A DNA stretch of 64,000 nucleotides from Pelodera strongyloides (GCA_036852015.1 JAANDG010000030.1:461969-525968); one strand, 5' to 3'. Positions 1 to 11,362 are shown, numbered from the stretch's first letter. Notes: generated by a model from the letters alone, not told the origin. Translations and numbers: made by a program.

Positions 1-311
1 TTCTGGAATTGTCCATCTCGAATGCGCCCTTAGCTGTAAGAACATCAGTTCTGTTTCGTTTTTGACAGCTTGATGTAAATTATTTTACATTTACAGTATT
101 CTTGCTTACAATTACATTTCCATAACGTTCACATTTACATAATTTGTATATTAGACAAGGTTATGCAAATTAGCATATTTTTGTCGAAAACAGACAAGGA
201 ATGGGAAAACTCATTCAATTTATACTCGCCACAGTGTAGCACCCACCTACTCTTCTTCTTCTTATGTGTCAATTTTCTACAGAACAATCAATTACGATTT
301 GAGAGTCAATA

Positions 312-3300
312 ATGTCACAAGCTTATGGTAATTATTGATTTTTTTAAATTCAATTTTAAGCTCCAGTGACTAGCCGAGGGAAATAAGCACTTCGTCAGCT
401 GTTCGAAAGACCCATTTGGGGACGGTTCCTGTTATTTTCCATGAAAACCATTTGGTGACCTCTTGGTGACCATTCAACGTCGTCCACAATCACAATATGG
501 TCACCAATTGGTCATCAAGTGGTTTCTTCGTTTGAATTCGTTTGCTGTCCGACTACAGTACTTTCTCATCTTGTACACGTCCTGACGTTATTGATTAGCC
601 GTGACGTCATTTCTTGATTTGTCGTGACGTCATTCATTGACTTCTTGTTCAGAAGTCGGCTTACCTTTAACCAAAAATCAAGAAAAGTCTAAAACTTTTT
701 CGAATCTCACCGATTTCTCTCTGCCCGCCAGTGCCAGCACTGAACTACAGTCACCGTCGACCAAGTTGCTTAAGGTTTGTAGTTTGAACTTTTGAACTTT
801 GTGGTTTGAACTTTGTGCAGCAAAACTATACTTTCAAGCGGAAGGACAAGGGAATTTTAGTTTTATTTTAAAATATTGTGAATTAGACGACTAGTAGTGT
901 CCATGTATGGCTATGCATATGTTGCCCACCTTGGCTGTGCCTACACACATAATACATCGTCATAAGCATGTAGACGTTGTAGTTCTGTTCCGTTTTCTGT
1001 AGTTCTATTTATTATTCATATTTATTTTAACTTCTCCACTTCTAGGAAGGTAAACGTGTGATATGGAGGGATATCTACGCAGAAGTCCCCTCACAGTCCC
1101 AGTCATCGTTGGCGTTCTGGAGGCGGAAAAGAAACGAGAGCAGAGTGGTTCTTGACCAGGGTACGGTAGATTGGGTGGCATTCGGGAGTTACTGTACTCT
1201 AAGGACAGGAGAGCTAGGGAGCGAGAGAGAGAATAGAAGAGAGAGAGAGAGAGAGAGAGAGAGGGAAAGAAAGAAAGAATATTATAGAGAGATAGCCCTA
1301 GAGTACGCACTAACAACTTGACTTCAATGAGTATCTTCAGTGTCTGGAATCGCCGAACCGGGTGACTTAACTTTTATTATGGGAGCATCTGGAGCCGGAA
1401 AGACAACTTTACTGAATATTCTGACGCAGAGAAACACGAAAGGAATCAAGGTGTACGGAGAGGTGAGGGGAGGGGGTCGAGGGGGAGATGCAGAAGCAAA
1501 CGAGCTGCTGGCTTGGGTGCTGCGATAGCGGTTCAACGAAGCGGCTGGTGTCGTGAGCTAAATTGAGGTTGAACGAAATGAGAGTGCTGACACAGGAGAG
1601 CGCAGAGAGAGAGGGCAATCCGAATCCGGCAATCTATGGAGAGAGAGGGTGCGCTTGTGGTTCTGCTACCTCAAGTATTATCCTAATATAGGACGGTGGT
1701 TAGTGATTGTCGTTACCACAAGTAAGGAGATCTACCTACAGTATTCAGCTATGTCCATTACAATTTGTCACTTGGTACTACTGTAGGTGCTGAAGCCTTT
1801 TCCATGGCATTTGGTTACTTGGTACTACTGTAGGACGCCTTTTCCATTTCAACTTGTCATACTGTAGGTGTTGGTCAACAAGCAACCCGTGCAGCCGGCC
1901 GATATGAGGAAGATCTCCGCTTATGTACAACAAGAGGACGAGTTCATTGGGGAACTGACAGTCAGGGAGACCATACTTTTGGCTGTGCGTTTATGACGGA
2001 AAATTCTTTTGTTCTACTAATTAATGGGGTTTCCAAGTCAAAAATTCGGTGTGATTCTGTCAACATCTGCTGTATTTCTGCACGAAAATTGTCTATATAA
2101 TATGAAAAATTAAAAGAAATATTCTCGTGTAGTTCCAATATGCTGTAAATTTTCACCATACTTGGAAACCCTATATAATGATGTGACTAAAATCATCCGG
2201 AACCCTCGTCCTGCCGATTTCATGACTCAGGCTGAGACATGCTGACGTAGGTTAGACATAGTATTAGACGTAGCTTTGGGACTGGCTTATTGCCAGCTTC
2301 AGTGTTTTCATTTCAGGCCCGACTTCGAATGAGCGGCAAATTCACGTTGGAAGAAAAGATTAAACGAGTGGACAATGTAGGTGATTTGTATAAATGATTT
2401 GTTTCCTTTTTATTCTTTATTTACTTCATCCAAAACGTTTTCCGCTCAACCGTTGCACACTATCGACGCAAAACGACCCATGTTTTATGTTTCACGAAAC
2501 ACGTATTTCTTTAAAGCAAAATACCGGCCAGTTTTTGAAACGCATCTCAAGTACTTGCATTTTTTGCACCTATGCAAGTCTAATTGGGGTTTAGTTTTTA
2601 TTCTAATTTTTGATCACTATCATATATGCTGCCTAAGAAATCAGGTGTACGCAATGCGTTTCAAAACCGCCCGATATTTCGCTTTAAATTTTTTATAGGT
2701 AATTCGCGCAATGGGCCTCATCAACTGCAAGGACACGCGAATCGGATGCCGTTATGTGAAAACGATATCACGCGGAGAGAAGAAGAGGTTGGCGTTTGCC
2801 TGCGAGGTGAGTGTTTAGATAAAATAAATATTAAAAACAAGTATGCCCCCTTTTGGGAATCTGCTTGTTGCAGGGTGGTTGTTACCTTAGTGAATTTAGC
2901 TTAGAGGGTCGTCTTATGGGTGGTCTGTTAGCGTAGTGGGTGGTCTTCATGGATGATCGGTTTAGCTTATTGGTTTGGCTAAATTTTGCGACTGTGTGAA
3001 ACACTAGTCTCCGGAATTGGTTCGAGACGCACCCAAAACACCTGCCATGATCAGCTTTAAACTTTTTTTGCGGTTTCAGGTTCTAGTAACTTGTTTTCAA
3101 ACAATTGCAGATTCTCACTGATCCACCGATTCTCTTTTGTGATGAACCGACGTCGGGGCTTGATTCTTACATGGCGGAACAGGTATCGTGGTTCATTTGG
3201 CGACTTTTTTTCCTTAGAAAGTTAGGGGGAAGAACGCGGCGAAGCTCTCGCCCTCTGCGATTTCTCGCTTCGGTGTGTGTTCTTAACTTTCTAGGTTACG

Positions 3301-6300
3301 TCTTTGCACCTTTCATACACATGCAATGCAAAACAGGTGAATGTGACTATGGAGCAACGGCGCGTCCCTGCGCAAAACAATGTGGGCGGCGACGTTCTCG
3401 CTCGATTATCGTTGTAGTTTATTTTTTTAGGTTATCTCTGTGCTGAAGAAGTTCGCCATCGACGGAAAAACTGTCATCTCTACCATACATCAGCCGAGCA
3501 GTCAAGTTTACGAACTGGCAGACAAGTAGGCAAAGTTTTGATTTTTGTACGTAGATAGTATTTCTTAGTTTTGCTGGATATCGATGTAGACTTTGGCTGG
3601 TCAAATTTTTAAATATATAATAATATGTTTATTGGAATCAGCAGAGCATAACAAACCAAAAGGAACCCTAAGATTTCGATGCGATAAAGACACCAATATA
3701 CTAACAAGGGACCGATAGTAATAGCTACAAAAGAAAATAGTAATATTAAATATTATAATTCAATAGCCAAAGCGTTCTTTTTCCATCTTTGCTACCATTG
3801 CCAACATACGATCAACAGAATTATTCATAGCCACATGATCGACATTTGGATCGCTTACAACTACAACATTCGATATAGGCAATTGTTTACGTTCAACGAG
3901 AGCCTCATTAGCCTGTGGCAATTGTGGGGAAATCGGGGATATTTGGCAATTGTTGACAATACGGGGTTGTTCAATTGTCTGCGGGGTCAAAGGTTGTTGT
4001 TGAGAAGTTGCGGGTTCTTCGGTTTCTGCACGTAAGCGAGCTTCTTGCCGGCGAATAAAGCCTTCGTGACGCTGTTGGGCAGTTTCTGCTCGGCGAACAT
4101 TCAGATGGGACAGCTCGGGAGAATCCTTGATCCTTGCAGCAAGCTCCTTAAAGAAAGGCGGACGGAAACCAGGCTTCATAGCACATAAAATAGGTCTAGG
4201 ACGGTTGTTGAGTTTGCCCATACGGCCAACAATATAAAAGGAGTCGGGTGAGTAATTGCACAATGACATGATTTTAGAAACGGTTTCAAAGTCAATACTC
4301 ACCCGATTTTCCTCCTGTGCGTTGAGAATGACGAATTGGTGTTTTAGTTCATTGCGGCGGAAACATTCGTTCAGTTCTTCTCGAATAAAGGCCTTTAGAT
4401 CAGAAAATAATTCGGAGATATTTTGGCGGATAGGAATATCGGGGCGAGAGATTGGCGTGGAAGTTTGATTAGGGTAGATCATATTGGCGGACACGACCGC
4501 TCTATGCCAGTGCAGAGGGTACGAGTGTGGCAGAGGGTACGAGTGTGTGCAGAGGGTACGAGTGTGATATATTTGAAGTTGATTGTTTCGTGCTTAAAGG
4601 AAGGCAGTCACGATATTTTCGCACTTTTTGTTTGATTTTCATTAAATATAGGAAGTTGTAAAAAAAAATTCAGTATCATTATCAAGTTTCAGAAAAACAA
4701 ACTCGGTGGGGGAGTTCACTGAGAATGGGAGTTACTCGACTACAGATACGCTATTTCCCGATCATAGGCTCATTATAATATTATGAATACGCTGCAGTTT
4801 TACACATCTGGGATATGCTGACACTGCAGGGTATTCATCCTCGGCCGCAGCGCAGGCAATTGCTTTCATGCAAACATATTGTTATCCAGTCACTCCCATT
4901 CTCAGTGAGTTATCTCCCTGAGTTCGTCTCTCTTTAACTTCGTACCATATTGTCCCTCACACCTTCCTATATTAAATTAAAATTAAATACAAATGACAAA
5001 TTTAACGTGATGCCTTCCTTTAAAGTTGGTTTTGATTGTAATCTATTGCTTGTGTATTTGCGTGAAATAATTGTGCAAAGTTGATTTACTTAGATTGTTA
5101 ATTGTGTAAAGTTGATTTACTTAGATTGTGTCTGATGGCCAACGGTCACGTCGCCTATCAGGGAAATGCCGACGAGGTGGCACAGTTCTTTACCAAGTAA
5201 GATGTTTTGTTTTATATATTGTGAGTCTTAGCTTTAGACTTGTTACCTCCAGCCCAGTATTTCTCAGCGAACGACTTATCCCACTATATTAGTCCTTATT
5301 AGTTGAAGAATAGCTCTTATTTGGCGATGGGTGTGCGCTCAGGTGGCACCCTCCGGGCGCACGAGTGGCTCACGGTTCAGTGCGCGAGGCTCATCATACG
5401 GTTGTCTCTTTGGTACCAGGCAGTCTCACCTTTATCATATATGTGTAGGATAGTTTATGTAACAACTAAAACTATTAAAACTATTAAAACTCATTTTTGT
5501 TCTTTCTAGCTCCGGATTTCCGATGCCGCAGAACTTTATGAATCCGTCCGATCATTTTATGAAAGTGATGTCAAGAGCTGAGAGTGAACCGGAAAAAGAG
5601 CACTTGGAAAGAGTGACGGTATCTTTTTCTTTAAATTTACCCTTCTGGAAAGCTTTCTGAAACTTTGAAGGTCGCACGGCACGCCCAGTCTCCGCGCCAG
5701 GCTCTCTGGTGCGCAGATTTCGCGCGCGCCCGTTTCTCGCGGCCCACCACCCTAGGTTCGTTGGGGAAACTTCTGTTTACCCGGAATGTTCAGATGTTTA
5801 TCTTTCCTATAGGTATCAGCGTAGACGGCATGTTCTAGATCACAAATTTATCGATTTTAGCTTCTTTTTTTCAGAAAATAATTTCGCTCTTCCGCGATTC
5901 CACCTTTGGTGATGTGATACACCATATTACACACTACAATTCTCAGTCGAACAGTTCAAGGAGGAGACTTCACGTTGATTACTCACAAATTAAGACGTAA
6001 GTAGATTACACTGGGGGAAACTTGGCGACATCGCCGCGCCAAAAATGAGGGTCCGCCACTGCGGGGCGGCGCACGTCGCCTAGAGAGCGCGGTAGATGCG
6101 CGAAAGGACATTAAACTCCAGTTAGGCGAACCTGCGGCGAACTATTTGTAGTGTCTCCGCGGCAGGTGCGCCATATGTGCGCTCCAGATGCGCCCTGAGA
6201 CCGCGTAGTCCCGCTATTTACCATTCGCGCACTCCGGCGCACCCGCCGCGCACCTTAGGCGAAGTGCGCGGCCCCGCTGTGGCGGGCCCTCATTTCTGGC

Positions 6301-9300
6301 GCTGCGATTTCGCCAAGTTTCACGTTGTAGCCTTACATTAGAAAGATAAATAAATAAGATATAAAGTTTATCAGCATACCTTATAAAAATGCTACCGCTA
6401 GTGTCTCAGAGTGCTATGCACAGTTAAACAAGATGCTATGTTTAGTAGAGTTAGTTTGTTATTTTACCCCAACAGATCTTGGAAGGACTATTTGTAATGT
6501 TTATGTGATTTTCATCGCTCATTATTTACTTTTTGGGGGCATTGCCCTTTTTTCATTAGAAGGGAGGAAATACCGGCCGGTTTTTGAAACGCATCGTGGA
6601 CAACTGAATTCTTTCGCATTTATGCTAATTTATTCGAATTTAGCTCGATTTTAATTCTAATTTATGTTAATTTGCATAAGATGCATAAGAATGCTGGCGT
6701 ATTCGATGTGTTTCAAAAAGCGGCCGGCATTTCGCTTTAACATATTTCAGTTACAAAACGTCATGGATCACCCAAACTTTACTCTTAACATGTAGAGCAT
6801 TTCGATGCGTGATTAGGAACCCGATGATCCTACAAGTCAGACTGTTCCAAGTTGTGGTAAGTAGCGATTTCCGTGCAGTGAACGTGGCCCTGTGGCCTAA
6901 TGGATAAGGCGTCGGTCTCCTAAACCGAAGATTGCAGGTTCGAGTCCTGCCAGGGTCGAAAGTTTTGCACAGCGTTATTTTGTCGAATTCTCCTCAGATT
7001 TGCGTGCAACATTATTTTGCTTTTCGTAAATTCGATACCGAATATCAGTGTGCGCTTTTATGTGACTCGCACCTAATAATATAAATTTATGATTTTGAGT
7101 ATATTTATGGGAAAATTGAGGGATTTTTAGATGTGTGCCGTACTGATAGGCTGTATCTTTCTGCGTACATCAATGACACATTCTACCGTCATGAATTTCA
7201 TGGGACTGATGTTTAATGCTGTACGCGATATGAACTTTATGTTCGTATTTCCATGTATACAGGTGGGAAAGCTCAAATAACTATAAAAGAAGATTCAAAC
7301 TGTAAAAGTCAAAGAAGACGCGTCAAGCAACTTGCTAAATGCGTCTTGAAATGTACAACACGAGAGTTCGCAGCAACTCACTCTGCCTGGCGCACAGTTT
7401 TGTGTGCTGCCAACGCATTGCGAACAATCGGCGAACCACTGGCGCACATTGATGGTTGCAGTATGCGCGCGGCTATCGATTGTGTTTGTTTTTCAGTGTG
7501 CTTCTTTAACACACTAAATGTTTTAGGTGTTCACAGCCGATATGAACGTCGTGGCGCGCGAGCATCGCGCTGGCATGTACTACCCAAGTGCATACTATGT
7601 GGGCAAGAACCTCGCTGATGTACGTTCTTAAATAAATTTATTTTGAAATGGGATTCTTTTCGTGCGGTGTAACACCGATTTTTGAAGCATACGCTAGACG
7701 ATGTGTTCCCATGTATCTGCGCGACTTGTGCTCTAATTATAATCGTTTATATACAACACATGACAATGCAGTTGCCTGCTTATATTTCAAAAACCGGCCG
7801 CTACAGAATTTGAGTGAAAAACCGGCCGTTATAGAATAGAACTTGAAAGCTAAGGACTTGAAAGCTAAGAACTTGCACGTTTATGATAGTTTGATGCGAT
7901 GTGCTCCATTTGGGAGAAGACAACTTTACCTTTCTACCTTTCTGTTTATGATCTTGTTGCAAATTCCAGACGCTACAGTACCTGTGCTTTCCTCTCGTCT
8001 ACAGTGGTATCATTTTCTTCATGGCGTTCACTCCACATGATGTTTCGATGGGCGGCGTCTATGTGATGAAATTCTTTCGGTTTCTTGTTGTCAACACGAC
8101 AATGGCCACCACGGCCACATCGATGGGTGGGTCATAACCCATAACACTGAGGAAACTTGGTCGGTGCGCGGCCTACACTGGGCCCGAAAAAGGTGGGCCG
8201 CCTACACCTCGCCCATAAATGGGAAAGTGAGTGGAGGGAGACAGAAAAAGTGGGCGGCAGAGCGCTTGACGTGGGCCGGTAAGGGCTAGGTGTAGGCCCG
8301 AAAACACAGGGCCTGTAATGGGTGGACCGCCGCACCTTGGCCACACTTGTTTGTAAGCCGCGCACCGACCAAAGTTTGGCGTTTGAAGAATTTGACACAG
8401 CTTCGGGTGAATCAAATTATACATGGAACGTCATTGGGTACTGTGCTTATGGTAATTGCAGCTGTAGCTGGGCTAGCAGTACACCGTCATACGATGTTGA
8501 ATGAGACACTTGATAATAAGTTGATTTATTATTTAAGGTCAGCACGAGTTATGCCATGAGAATTCCTAGGCTACAGAAGTTTATGGTGGAATCCTAGTTA
8601 CTCTACTTGCAGGTTACGCGGCCGCTTGCATCTTTGGCTCTCTGGAGATCGCGTCTCAGATTCTGCCCCTCTTTATCATTCCCTTATTCGTTTTTGGAGG
8701 ACTCTTCATCAATTTGAATACCGTGAGTTTTGGACTTGTGGCGCGTGCGCGGCGATGCCCTGGCGCGGAAATTTTGTGCGAAAAATACGCGCGACGGCTG
8801 TACTAAAATGCTAATTTTGACGCAACACCTAATAAAAGGGTGCGCGGGAGCTTAGCCAATTTTTCGCGTATGGCGTTAGTGCACTCGCGAGTATCCGGCG
8901 ATGTCTGGGCGACGTGGGCGGCGAGATGTAGACGCATCTAGTTTTCCAGAACACTATCAGTTTCGCTTTGCTTGGACCCATGTGAAATGCGAAAAAAATA
9001 CTGTCGAATCATATAATTCTTATTCCAGGTGCCCACTTATTTCACATTCTTCCAACATATCTCCTACCATAGATATGCTTTTGAGGCGCACATGAACAAT
9101 ATTTTCAACGATGTGAAGGAAATACCAGGTGAGAACTTTTTTGGCTTCATAAGGACAGAAATTACAGTACATCCTTCAGAAAAATGCTAATCGTCTGTGT
9201 TTAGGATGTACAAACATGACTGAATTATATTGTCACACAACTTCTGAATCGAAAACACAGGGACAGGACCTAATGACTTTCATGAGCATGCGACACGATT

Positions 9301-9474
9301 GGTTTTGGTAAGCCACACTATGATACAAAAATGCACATCTAATGAAACCACTCAATGCTATCAATTATCGGTACATATGCTTCCAGGATCGACATCGCCA
9401 TACTCGTCGCAATTGCCCTGTTTTTACGCATAATCGGAGTTATTGCACTGCAAATTCGAATGACGCTACGATGA
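312..9474 (+). CDS. White/ABCG-family half ABC transporter, 20 exons
   Basis: ATP-driven membrane half-transporter of the White/ABCG type, which works as a dimer; substrate cannot be told. Exons: 312-327, 653-774, 1046-1160, 1341-1462, 1868-1984, 2317-2376, 2699-2806, 3111-3182, 3431-3525, 5125-5196, 5510-5618, 5875-5996, 6751-6856, 7131-7262, 7527-7619, 7970-8126, 8613-8722, 9029-9128, 9205-9307, 9387-9474. All phases agree and give 672 residues, normal for the family. The nucleotide-binding domain comes first: Walker [11 protein letters not shown] (about residue 99), Q-loop region YVQQEDEF, signature [11 protein letters not shown] (about 207), Walker [13 protein letters not shown] (about 227) and H-loop STIHQPSS. 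The C-terminal half has hydrophobic spans such as VFGGLFINL. The ATG at 312 follows an acceptor-like ttttctacag at 274-283, suggesting trans-splicing. The first Gly of the usual LSGGE signature is Arg. The two 5' exons are supported only by phase and splice motifs. Confidence 0.9.
427..533. repeat. Short inverted repeat with TGGTGACC blocks (intron 1 of ABCG gene)
   Basis: The left side carries ttggtgacc twice and the right side carries ggtcaccaattggtcatcaa, its approximate reverse complement. It is probably a small foldback element or MITE remnant. Confidence 0.45.
583..632. promoter_or_regulatory. Cluster of CRE-like TGACGTCA sites
   Basis: TGACGTTA at 583-590 and perfect TGACGTCA palindromes at 602-609 and 625-632 lie in intron 1, just before exon 2 of the ABCG gene. 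TGACGTCA is the classic CREB/ATF (bZIP) site. Two perfect copies 23 bases apart plus a near match are unlikely by chance. Whether they act as an intronic enhancer or alternative promoter is inference. Confidence 0.4.
1221..1279 (+). repeat. (GA)n microsatellite
   Basis: A GA-rich run with an uninterrupted core at about 1238-1263, in an intron of the ABCG gene. The open frames over it on both strands are low complexity. Confidence 0.85.
2026..2173. mobile_element. MITE family H copy
   Basis: Terminal inverted repeats ggggtttccaagt and acttggaaaccc bound about 150 bp in an ABCG intron. The same ends, with the motif aattcggggtgattctg-like, occur at 19826-19987, showing a repeat family. Confidence 0.55.
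2511..2687. mobile_element. MITE family A copy
   Basis: The element starts ttaaagcaaaataccggcc and ends with the inverted form atttcgctttaa. It has the family A core gtttttgaaacgcatc. It ends 11 bases before the exon starting at 2699, so its end sits against that exon's acceptor. Confidence 0.8.
3605..4494 (-). pseudogene. Antisense intronic ORF, LINE ORF1-like protein relic
   Basis: An uninterrupted 244-codon ORF (3760-4494) lies antisense inside the large ABCG intron 3526-5124. The middle contains [19 protein letters not shown] followed by a basic, Gln/Arg-rich stretch ([14 protein letters not shown]). This resembles the nucleic-acid-binding part of LINE ORF1 proteins, where a 'G+...RPRP' block precedes a '+R..T..QR' block; that assignment comes from pattern recognition only. 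A reverse-strand AATAAA lies near 3630, followed by a TA-rich tail, as expected at a retrocopy 3' end. No reverse transcriptase is attached. It could instead be a domesticated nested gene, because the frame is intact. Confidence 0.45.
4511..4565 (+). repeat. Tandem repeat, about 18-21 bp unit, three copies
   Basis: gcagagggtacgagtgtg occurs three times in a row in the ABCG intron, just upstream of the reverse-strand ORF1-like relic. If that relic was a transposed unit, this could be its 5' tandem region. Confidence 0.7.
4594..5023. mobile_element. Palindromic TTAA-ended element (MITE family P)
   Basis: Outer ends ttaaaggaaggcagtcacg and cgtgatgccttcctttaa are inverted copies. Inner arms cactgagaatgggagt (about 4717) and actcccattctcagtg (about 4899) are also inverted. 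The element is about 430 bp and non-coding. Termini TTAAAGG match several other families in the window. Confidence 0.7.
6014..6323. mobile_element. GC-rich MITE (family Q)
   Basis: Inverted ends gaaacttggcgacatcgc and gcgatttcgccaagtttc enclose a GC-rich block of repeated gcgcac/gtgcgc motifs, in strong contrast to the AT-rich intron around it. A distantly similar GC-rich element sits at 8152-8378. Confidence 0.7.
6561..6740. mobile_element. MITE family A copy
   Basis: It carries ggaaataccggccggttttt on the left and ccggcatttcgctttaa on the right. The right end is 10 bases before the exon starting at 6751, the second family A copy abutting an ABCG acceptor. Confidence 0.85.
6886..6958 (+). 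tRNA. tRNA-Arg (anticodon CCT)
   Basis: A full cloverleaf can be drawn: acceptor GGCCCTG with CAGGGTC (one G-T pair), D arm with A box tggcctaatggataagg, anticodon stem TCGGT/ACCGA with loop CTCCTAA (anticodon CCT, reading AGG), and T arm GCAGG-TTCGAGT-CCTGC holding the B box. It has no intron and ends with discriminator G at 6958. It is nested in the same orientation in the ABCG intron 6857-7130 and would be made by RNA polymerase III. Confidence 0.93.
7786..7838. repeat. MITE family A remnant
   Basis: Two short pieces, tttcaaaaaccggccg and aaaaaccggccgtta, match the end of family A elements but are head-to-tail and truncated. Confidence 0.4.
8152..8378. mobile_element. GC-rich inverted-repeat element in ABCG intron
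   Basis: The left end gaaacttggtcggtgcgcgg pairs with ccgcgcaccgaccaaagttt on the right. The interior is rich in gggcc and tgggcgg words with further internal complementarity. No coding role is seen; the exons at 7970-8126 and 8613-8722 join in frame across it. Confidence 0.75.
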
Positions 9475-9720
9475 TAACAATTAAGAGCACACTTGTAAAT
9501 AACAAATCTTTATTGAACTGAGTTGAATTATGGAAGCACAGTCAAAGGCAGTTCCGTTTCGTCCTTCATCGTTTGCTCTAAACAAAGAGTGTAGGTAAAG
9601 GTGTAAATAACTGCGCAGAACCACAACTTGTTTGTTTTTCATTTTCTGTCACCGAACAACACGTACCAAGACTTGATTAAGCCAAGGCAGGGGTAAAAAC
9701 TCTTGTTCGATTTTCTATTT

Positions 9721-9826
9721 ATCGCAGTTGACTCCCAGTACAGTCCATTGAGAGTATATACGGCTAGCAAGAACAACTGAGGCTGGCCAATACTCTACAA
9801 CCGTACTGGTTAAGATGTGCGAATTT
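9721..9826. ncRNA. Structured RNA hairpin, copy 1 of 2 (unknown family)
   Basis: Nested stems can be drawn: outer atcgca/tgcgaat, then ccagtac/gtactgg, then gagtat/atactc, then ggctagc/gctggcc, closing a loop caagaacaactgag. A related hairpin lies at 10082-10189. The outer flanks ttgactcc and ttaag and the loop caagNacaactga are shared. It lies between the 3' ends of two convergent genes, so it could be an independent RNA or a 3' UTR element of the ABCG mRNA. Strand is uncertain. No snoRNA box or Sm site is convincingly conserved. Confidence 0.5.
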
Positions 9827-10081
9827 TGGTTTCATAACTGGAAAGGAAAATCTAAAAGTATAGGAAAGATTTGTACCTCTTGATTAGTCGTTGTTCTCCA
9901 AAAATCACGAGGCAACCCGCATCATCGATCATTCTGAATGTGAACATTAAGCCGAATAACAACCAAAAAATAAAAGCCAAATGAATAAAGGAGTGTGAGT
10001 ATGTCCCAGATCCAGAAGGCTTTTGTTGCATTTTACTGCAAGTGCACTCGCGGAAATAAGGAGAGATATACTAGATTAATG

Positions 10082-10189
10082 TATCGCACTTGACTCCCAG
10101 TTCAGAAAACATATGCTGATAGACGTGGCAAGTACAACTGAATACACACGTTATCTTGCAAGCACTGAACTGGTTAAGAGGCGCGAATA
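10082..10189. ncRNA. Structured RNA hairpin, copy 2 of 2
   Basis: This shares atcgcacttgactcccagt, aagtacaactga and ctggttaag with copy 1. Its stem is ccagttcag/ctgaactgg. Where copy 1 has A-T in this stem (ccagtAc/gTactgg), copy 2 has T-A (ccagtTc/gAactgg). That is a compensatory change that keeps the pair, which is good evidence for a selected RNA structure. An inner stem gatagacgtg/cacgttatc closes the shared loop. Confidence 0.5.
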
Positions 10190-10543
10190 AGGGAAAATTG
10201 ATAGCTGAAAGCTGAGGAAACATATGTGCTCACCAAATGGACTACGCCATCACCTCATTAGCCGATGTGAAAAACGCGAAGTACAACATAACAGATGTGA
10301 GCCTGAAATAACGCAAAATCATGTATGTAAAATGCAACAACGCTGCTACGGGAACGGGAGTCCACCAAATTTAAATTAGAGAATAATATATTATATTGGG
10401 TTAACAAAAAGAACCTACCGCAAAAATCCAAAGGCTCTTTCAGATAAATGCGCAATTTAGGGGGGGATAAATATTTATTGAAAGAACGCGCAACCATTTA
10501 ACAGACAAATATGTATGCGATTCCCGTTTTTGTGGATTTTTTT

Positions 10544-11362
10544 TTAGAATTTCTCGATGTCGAGGCCCTCCTTGATGAGCATGAGTGTTGGGACCTCCTC
10601 TCCGTTATCCTCACGATATTCCACAATACACACTTGTCCTTCACCGGCTCCCTCAGCCATCTTCTCTCCTAAAAAGAATAGCCATGAAATACAGACTGAA
10701 AGCAGCGATGCTCGCAAAAAAAATACAGAACATAGACAGATACGACGTACCAATGAAGAAAGCAAGGTTCTTGAAACGGTCCTTAGCCAGGAGTGAAACG
10801 ATCCAGCCCTGGATCTTCTTCTTGAAGTCGGCAACCTGGTCGGCAGACTTGCCGTTCTTCTCCATATGGTCCACGACCTTCTTCATGAATCCCTTAGCAT
10901 AAGCCTTGAACATAGATGCATCCTCATAACAGTTCATCTCCTGAAAGATTCATTGATATACATTAATACGACCAATTTTCATATCGTTCGTTGAAATACA
11001 CATAAATGTGGCCAAGCTCATGTTCCTGTTAATAAAATGGAAACCCACAACAAGCTTGTGGTTCAGAACGAAATCAATTCCGCGTTCCACGTGCTCATCG
11101 GATCCGTCATCACCATCTTCACCTTCAGCAGAAGGGTTGGATCCAGCGAGAGAAATTTCTCCCTCCTTGCGAACGCAATGACGTCCCTTGAACTCGAAGA
11201 CAATATCGTCAACGAGTTTCATGGGGAAAGAGTCCGAAGCGAGCTCATCGCCTGAAAAAAGCTCATTGGTGATGGGTAGCTAAATCGAACGGAACGATGG
11301 GAAGGAAACTTGAATAAACTAATTAAAACCGCACCAGTGAAGACGTCCTTGTAGAGAAGCAT
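10544..11362 (-). CDS. tct-1: Translationally controlled tumour protein (TCTP)
   Basis: Small abundant cytosolic calcium-binding and growth-related protein of the Mss4-like fold. Four exons on the reverse strand, in coding order 11362-11335, 11251-11049, 10940-10751 and 10668-10544, give 181 residues, the usual nematode length. It begins MLLYKDVFTGDELASDSFPM and contains the TCTP hallmarks GSNPSAEGED, the HKLVEMNCYEDASMFKAYAK block and a C-terminal PTLMLIKEGLDIEKF. The start ATG lies 15 bases after tcattttag, a likely spliced-leader acceptor. It is divergent from the PPTC7-like gene with 1.1 kb between start codons, and convergent with the ABCG gene. No breaks or missing residues were seen. 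Confidence 0.97.

Noticed and set aside
8322..8559. Overlapping plus-strand ORFs that might be an extra ABCG exon
   Set aside because: They overlap the GC-rich inverted-repeat element, and the exons at 7970-8126 and 8613-8722 join perfectly without them.
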